This document shows positions 22,342 to 27,712 of a DNA stretch of 27,712 nt, piece after piece. Origin of the DNA: CALXVA01 sp964587175. Lineage in GTDB: Bacteria; Bacillota; Clostridia; TANB77; CAG-508. The first letter of the stretch is position 1. The number at the start of each line of letters is the position of its first letter. The stretch is taken from positions 1 to 27,712 of the forward strand of contig CAZPKK010000016.1 in assembly GCA_964587175.1 (NCBI GenBank), given 5' to 3'. Under the pieces are notes generated by a model. It was not told the origin of the DNA and searched no databases. It saw only the letters and a list, made by a program, of their open reading frames with translations. Both the position numbers and the translations under genes were made by a program.

Positions 22342-25300
22342 TTATTCTACACTTTTCAAGCTCTCTATCATGTCAATCCTCTTTAATGAGAAGTATGTTA
22401 CAATATTAACAATAATAGCAAAGAATATAGTAATTACCACTCCTAGTACATAACTTAATATACCGTATTTCTGGATCAAACATTAGCATATCTGTTTCAC
22501 AAGTTTTTAAAATATACATTGTCAAATAATATCCACCAACTAATCCTATTAATATGCCTAATATTGTAAGAACAATTGTTTCTCTTCCTATGTATTCATA
22601 TACTTCTCTATCATAAAATCCAAGTACTTTTATTGTTGCAAGCTCTCTAATTCTCTCACTAATATTTGAATTTAATAAATTATATAAAACTACTAGAGCT
22701 AATAATCCTGCTGCAACAATAAGCACCCATACTACCATATCTAAATTATCCATTACTGTTGTTAATATAGACGAAGAAGCTGATGTAAAACTTATTCCAG
22801 ATACGCTGTCCTCATTTGATAATAATAGTCTTCCTAATTCATCTTCTTGTTCTTCAGTTAAGTCATTTGTTTTTGCAAGTATTACATTGTATTCGATTCT
22901 TGTATCAAATATTGTATTATATAAATCTTCTGATATATAGATATAGTGATATATATAATTCTCTGTAATATGCGCAACATTTACCTCTGCTCTATCACCA
23001 TCTGCATTTTCTATGGTTATTGTGTCTCCTTCTTCTATATCTAATAGTTTTGCTAATTTTTCTGTAATAATAACTCCAGTATCATCTAATACATATTTTT
23101 CGTCTCTATTAGTTCTACTTCTAAGAGAAATAAATGTATCTAACTCTTCTATTTCTTTTGGTACAACAAGTTGTATACTTTGATTGTTATCATCTTTTAT
23201 TATTTTAACTGATTGAATATTAGCACCTAATATATCTGTTATGTTTTCATTTTGCAAAATTTCGTCTTCTATCGCCTGTATTTCTTTTTCTAATTTTTCT
23301 TCTTTTAACGAAATATCTATATTATATTTATAAATTTCCCCATATTGCATTGGTATCATATTACTGATAGCATCTCTTAGTCCAAATCCTGCAATTATAA
23401 GTGAAGTACAACCACATACACCTATTATTGTCATTAAAAATCTCTTCTTATATCTAAATATATTTCTCGCAGTAACTTTTGCGGTAAAATTTAGATGATT
23501 CCAAATAAATGGTATTTTTTCTAATATGACTCTTTTCCCAGGTTTTGGTGATTTAGGTCTCATTAAGGTTGCAGGATTATGCCTTAGTTCTCTTAAAGCC
23601 GTATAAATAGTGGCTCCTACTGTACATAGTATTGCTGCTGCTATTCCTATAATTGCATATTCTACATTAAACTCTAGAATAACATCTGGTACATCATATA
23701 CCATTGCATATATATCTGCTATGATTTTAGGTAAATATCCAAAACCAACAGCTAAGCCAATTCCTCCGCCAATTAATGTTGCTAGTATAGCATAGACAAT
23801 ATATTTTCTCATAATTTGTCTTTTTCTATATCCTAAAGCTTTTAAGGTTCCTATCTGTACTCTTTCCTCTTCTACCATTCTAGACATAGAGTTTAAACTC
23901 ATGAGTGCTGCTACCAGAAAAAACACAACTGGAAATACTTCTGCCAGATTAGCTACCCTTTCTGTATCTTGCATGTAATTTACATACCCTACATTTTGCT
24001 CCCTATCTAATATATACCATTCTGGTCTTTGTATCTCTTTTAATTCTTCTTTTGCTTCTAAAAGTTTTTCTTCTGCGTCTTCTATTTGTTCTTCATATGC
24101 TGTCCTTGCATTTTCTAACTCTTCTTCAGCCTCTTGTATCTGCATTTCATATTTTTCTAATTCTGCTTCTGCCTGATTTAACTGATAATATGTAGAATTT
24201 TTTTGTTTTTGCAATTCATCTTCTGAGGTTTCGATTTCCTTTTTAGCACTTTCTATTTTTTCTTCCGCCTCTTCTATTTCTTGCTTTGCTGTTTCTATTC
24301 CATTCTTTATTTGGCTAATTGTTGCACTTAAATCATTAATACCCTGTTTTTCTAACTCACTTGTAATAGTGCTTATTGTTACTTGTAATGTTTGTATTTG
24401 TATGTTTATATTATTTATTTGTGTTTGTATTTCTGCTTTTTCTTCTTCAGCTGCATTTATTAACTTTTCTTCTAATTCTCCTAACTCCATTTGTGCTTCT
24501 TTTAAACTAGTCTGAGTATTATTCAATAATTTTTGTGTTTGCTCTAATGTAGATAATTGTTCTTCATAACTCTCTATTTGATTTTCTACACTTTTCTTTT
24601 CTGTTTCAAACATTTCCTCACTTTCTGAAAGTTCATTTTTAGCATCCTCTATAGCTTGTTCTGCCTGACTAAATTGATAATTAGCATTCGCTCTATTTGC
24701 TTCTATCTCTGCTTTGCTATCTTCTATCTCTTGTTTTGCATCATCAATTTCTTTTTGCGCTTCTTCTAATTCTTTTTCCGCATTTTCTTTCTTTTCGTCT
24801 AATTCTGCTTGTGCTTCTTCTATTTTAGAATTGGCACTATCATAAAGTTCATTATATCTTGCCTCTCTTCGTGCTTCTGAAATATCATCTAAACTATCTT
24901 CTACTCCTTGTACTATATCTAAATATTCATCACTTCCAGTTTCAAAATCTTTAGCTCCTTCTACTGTCAAATAAATATTAGTATAAATACTTGCATTCAG
25001 ATTTTCCTTAGGAATATATATATAATAATCAATCATACCATTTCCAAGATTTGTACTTCCTCTATCAGAAGATATATATAATGGAGAATCTATAGTCCCT
25101 ACTATTTGTAACTCGCTTGTTTTTAATACTTTCTCTTCTTCTCCATCATCATTGGTAATATCATCAATATCTACTTCAATAGTATCTCCTATTTGGTGTT
25201 CTGTTCCTAATAGAAATTTCACCTCTACAACACACTCATTCTCATTTTCTGGAAATCTACCTTCTACTAAATTTAAATTATTTACACTATTAGTAATTGT

Positions 25301-25621
25301 TTCTAACTTTACAACTAATTCTTCATCCCCAATTGTAACTATAGCATCTGTTTGATAAGTAGCTTCTACATTTTCTACATTTTTCACATTTTTAATGGAC
25401 TCTACATCTTCATCTGTTAATCCAAGAGTAGAAATTACTTGTATATCCATTACATTTAAATCATCAAAATATGTATCTAATGTTTTTTTCATGTCTGGAC
25501 TAGTAGCTTTTATGCCAGCAAAAAAACCTACTCCTAGTAGTACAATAAGAAGTAAAGAGATAAATCTTTTATATGAATTTTTTATTTCTTTTATTTCATC
25601 TTTTAGAAGTGCTGTTTTCAA
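22342..25621 (-). CDS. FtsX-like ABC exporter permease with long coiled coil, interrupted by a +1 shift at CGG
   Basis: Permease of a MacB-type ABC system. Layout: N-terminal membrane helix (about 19-40), an extracytoplasmic MacB-PCD-like domain, a coiled coil rich in Glu, Gln, Ala and Lys (about 265-545), a first FtsX core with membrane helices (about 565-690), another helix near 735, a second extracytoplasmic domain, and a final FtsX core from about 960. The zero frame stops at 22406 after 1071 residues, in the middle of the last core, with an atypical Cys/Tyr-rich tail. The +1 frame after CGG (22463-22465) instead gives GILSYVLGVV, a last membrane helix, and a charged end IDMIESLKSVE, 1092 residues in total, as expected for FtsX C-termini. 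The adjacent ATPase gene lies 77 bases upstream. The substrate is unknown. Confidence 0.87.
22462..22465 (-). other. +1 frameshift / quadruplet site CGGT in the permease gene
   Basis: Minus strand zero frame ATA-CGG-TAT-ATT. The restored frame is ATA-C-GGT-ATA-TTA. CGG is in-frame codon 1053. The restored tail carries the last membrane helix and ends at TAA 22342-22344. Confidence 0.78.
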
Positions 25622-25698
25622 AAATTTTCACCTCGTTTTTTACCCTATTTTCCTCTAAGTGTCCATAAATTGAATTTATATATGACTAGTTAAAATGT

Positions 25699-26400
25699 CT
25701 ACCATTCTATTTCTGATATTGGTGTAGGTTGTGGATTTAATTTAATATTAAGTGCTGTACCATTCTTAAATTGTATTACTCTATCTGCCATTGGTGTCAA
25801 TGCACTATTGTGTGTAATAATTATAACTGTCATTTTTTCTTTTCTGCACGTATCTTGAAGTAACTGTAAAATTTGTTTTCCTGTCTTATAGTCTAAAGCT
25901 CCTGTTGGTTCATCACATAAAAGTAATTTTGGATTTTTAGCAATAGCTCTTGCTATTGCCACTCTTTGTTGCTCACCACCTGATAATTGTGATGGAAAGT
26001 TTTTCATTCTGTCTTTTAAGCCAACTTTTTCGATTATCTTCTTTGGATTAAGTGGTTTTTTACATATTTGCGTTGCAAGTTCAACATTTTCTATAGCAGT
26101 AAGATTTTGTACTAAGTTATAAAATTGAAATACAAACCCTATGTCTTCTCGTCTATATCTTATTAATTCTTTTTTCTTAAATTTGCTAATATCTTTTTTA
26201 TCTATAATCACATGTCCTGACGTAACATCATCCATACCTCCTAGAATGTTTAGAGCTGTGGTTTTCCCTGCTCCACTAGGACCCACTATTACTACAAGCT
26301 CTCCTTTTTCTATTTCAAAATTAGTTTTATCTAATGCTCTAATAGAAATTTCTCCCATTTTATATTCTTTTACAACATCTCTAAATTCAATATATGGCAT
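25699..26400 (-). CDS. MacB/LolD-type ABC transporter ATP-binding protein
   Basis: A 233-residue cytoplasmic ATPase that energises the FtsX-like permease encoded just downstream. Walker A is GPSGAGKTT near 41, the Q-loop FVFQFYNLV, the signature LSGGEQQR, and Walker B LLLCDEPTGALD with GALD as the D-loop; the switch His is in IITHN. The LLCDEPTGALD wording is that of the MacB/LolD/SalX export group. AAGGAGG lies seven bases before the ATG. The short gap to the permease implies one operon. Confidence 0.93.
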   Translation of the reverse strand: MPYIEFRDVVKEYKMGEISIRALDKTNFEIEKGELVVIVGPSGAGKTTALNILGGMDDVTSGHVIIDKKDISKFKKKELIRYRREDIGFVFQFYNLVQNLTAIENVELATQICKKPLNPKKIIEKVGLKDRMKNFPSQLSGGEQQRVAIARAIAKNPKLLLCDEPTGALDYKTGKQILQLLQDTCRKEKMTVIIITHNSALTPMADRVIQFKNGTALNIKLNPQPTPISEIEW

Positions 26401-26650
26401 TATTTGCCTCCTTCTAGATATAAAGAGAGTATTAAATAGATACTAAATATCTATAATTATACTCCCTTATCCATCTCATATCCTTTTGCATATATTACAT
26501 TTTATCACTGAAAATTGTAATGGTCAATATGATTTGTTTAAGTTTTGTAATGGATTCCTTATTATTTTTCAAGAAAAAATAGAGTATGAATAATAGCTGT
26601 GTTCTTGGATATAATAAAAACATAACAAATTAAATTTTGGAGGTTGACAC

Positions 26651-27079
26651 ATGGAAAATGAACAATATATATTAAACACAGTAAACAAAGGATTAAAAAT
26701 GGGAATGGACTCATTATCTACAATTTCTGAAAAAGTTGGAGACAATAATTTTAAAGATGATTTAATATATCAGTATAACAAATATAATGATATATTAAAT
26801 AGAGTGAATGCTGAATTACAAAATTTTAATGACCTTCCTTCCGAACTTCCTCCTATGCAAAAAGCAATGGGATATATGGAAATACAAATGGAAACCATTA
26901 ATGACAAAAGCAATTCTCATATTGCAGAAATGCTTATTAAAGGTACAAATATGGGAATTATTGAAGGAGTAAAACTAAAAAATCAAAATCCAGATGCAAA
27001 TGAAACAACACAAAAAATACTTGACGACTTTATACAGTTTCAAGAAAACACTGTAGAGAAGTTAAAAAAATACTTATAA
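26651..27079 (+). CDS. small helical (ferritin-like or DUF2383-like) hypothetical protein
   Basis: A 142-residue soluble protein with amphipathic helices and no membrane span or signal peptide. Met is frequent (MGMDSLS, MQKAMGYMEIQMET). The pattern of four long helices with an acidic/amide repeat (LIYQYNKYNDILNRVNAEL) resembles small ferritin-like bundles of anaerobes, but I cannot see clear ExxH metal ligands. GGAGG lies seven bases before the ATG, and a TATAAT sits about 43 bases upstream with no good -35. It is monocistronic, divergent from the exporter, and ends at a palindromic element. Confidence 0.7.
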   Translation: MENEQYILNTVNKGLKMGMDSLSTISEKVGDNNFKDDLIYQYNKYNDILNRVNAELQNFNDLPSELPPMQKAMGYMEIQMETINDKSNSHIAEMLIKGTNMGIIEGVKLKNQNPDANETTQKILDDFIQFQENTVEKLKKYL

Positions 27080-27228
27080 AGCAAAGGGACGGTTCTATTA
27101 TTCCAGAAATGGGACGTAGGAACAGTCCTTTATTCTGTTTTTGCATTGTAATAGAAAGGTTTATAAAACTTATAAAGGACTGTCCCTTCTATTCCAAAAA
27201 TGGAACAATGAAACAGCCCCCTTGTTTC
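27080..27228. repeat. REP-like composite palindromic element between convergent genes
   Basis: AGGAACAGTCCTTTAT (about 27118-27133) and ATAAAGGACTGTCCCT (about 27171-27186) form a 15-of-16 inverted repeat. Flanking direct repeats TTCTATTATTCCAGAAATGG and TTCTATT-CCAAAAATGG are followed by similar GGAACAG/GAAACAG ends, and the left boundary starts AAAGGGACGGTTC. GGGACGGTTC/GGACTGTCCC motifs are known from Firmicutes palindromic repeats associated with RAYT-like transposases. No transposase gene is present in this window. Confidence 0.6.
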
Positions 27229-27229
27229 A

Positions 27230-27712
27230 TTATTTTTCTTCTAATTCTAATTCTATATTATAAACTTCATAATCTTTGTTTATAACCTTAGTTTCCATAT
27301 TTTCTATAAATAATGTAGCTTTAAAATCTTTGCTAGCTTTTTCTAAAGCTTCTTTTAATTCTTCGCTAACTCCTATAGATAACATTTTAATAGGTGTTTT
27401 TAAAGATACATTATTATTTGTTTTAGCACCTCTAGCTTGACTAATGATTTCTACCATTTGGTTTCCTAATTCTATTTCTTTACTAAAATCATAGTTTAGA
27501 GGTTCTATTTCTGTAATGTGAATAGATTTTTCTGTATGATATAATTCTTGGAATATTTCTTCGGCTATAAATGGGAAGAAAATACTAAAATCTTGTAGCA
27601 ATTTATATAAAATTGTATAAACAGTTTTTTGTCCACTATATCTAGGTATATTGCCAAATTCTTCTGGTCTATATAATCTATGTTTTACTATTTCAATATA
27701 ATTATCACAAAA
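27230..27712 (-). CDS. valS: valyl-tRNA synthetase, C-terminal part (runs off the right edge)
   Basis: Class I aminoacyl-tRNA synthetase, anticodon-binding and C-terminal region, 160 residues plus stop. The first codons in the window read FCDNYIEIVKHRLY, the family's helical DNYIE motif; HRLYRPEEFGN follows, then FFPFIAEEIFQELY and SIHITEIEPL. The closing segment is FKATLFIENMET and a charged end LELEEK. ValRS is preferred over IleRS because of the DNYIE-KHRLY wording. The open frame extends past the right edge, so the true start is beyond the window. The in-frame TTG inside it is not a start. Confidence 0.85.
   Translation of the reverse strand, partial: FCDNYIEIVKHRLYRPEEFGNIPRYSGQKTVYTILYKLLQDFSIFFPFIAEEIFQELYHTEKSIHITEIEPLNYDFSKEIELGNQMVEIISQARGAKTNNNVSLKTPIKMLSIGVSEELKEALEKASKDFKATLFIENMETKVINKDYEVYNIELELEEK

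Noticed and set aside
27080..27228. CRISPR array
   Set aside because: Repeats are inverted and imperfect with no regular spacers and no cas genes.
27230..27712. isoleucyl-tRNA synthetase
   Set aside because: The DNYIEIVKHRLY segment and the C-terminus without zinc-binding cysteines fit ValRS better.

Overview
The window comes from a low-GC Gram-positive chromosome, most likely an uncultured member of the Clostridia. AT-rich coding, strong GGAGG ribosome binding sites, RemA, an Asp23-domain protein, a minimal SufC-SufB pair and an L21 mRNA leader all point that way. The window is ordinary housekeeping DNA with one foreign-looking insert, but it contains a striking decoding anomaly. No rRNA, tRNA, CRISPR array or insertion sequence was recognised.

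Layout from the left. Minus strand: 5' part of typA; a P-loop/Asp23 protein followed by a cmk-plsC fusion; a GT39-like membrane glycosyltransferase and a processive GT2 glycosyltransferase; a GC-rich orphan gene with its own promoter and strong terminator (about 6788-7330); then the translation/replication block rsmE, a Lys-rich membrane protein, remA, rpoZ, gmk, and after a terminator priA, def, fmt. Plus strand: asd (divergent from rsmE). Minus: sufC, sufB-like, and a hypothetical. Plus: dapA, an HD-domain gene, dapB. Minus: rplU, rpmA, and further right a MacB-type ABC exporter (ATPase plus coiled-coil FtsX permease). Plus: a small helical protein. Minus: 3' part of valS. asd, dapA and dapB are three steps of the diaminopimelate/lysine pathway.

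Main observation. Three otherwise intact genes (dapA, dapB, and the FtsX-like permease) are each broken by a +1 frame change, and all three breaks fall exactly on an in-frame CGG codon (CGGT, CGGC, CGGT). Skipping the C and reading GGT/GGC as Gly restores full-length proteins of normal size, and in DapA and DapB it restores the family-conserved Gly. I checked every CGG trinucleotide on the coding strand of the roughly 8,000 native codons and found no other CGG in frame, although CGT, CGC, CGA, AGA and AGG are used. This suggests that CGG is unassigned here and that CGG-N acts as a +1 frameshift site or a four-base glycine codon. The GC-rich orphan gene is the only one with an in-frame CGG that seems to want an ordinary Arg, which fits recent acquisition.

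Many starts were moved inward from the longest open frame because a GGAGG-type site lies inside it (cmk-plsC, GT2, the GC-rich gene, the Lys-rich protein, rsmE, asd, sufB). Promoters and terminators are predicted by eye. Names rest on motif recognition and gene order, not on database searches.
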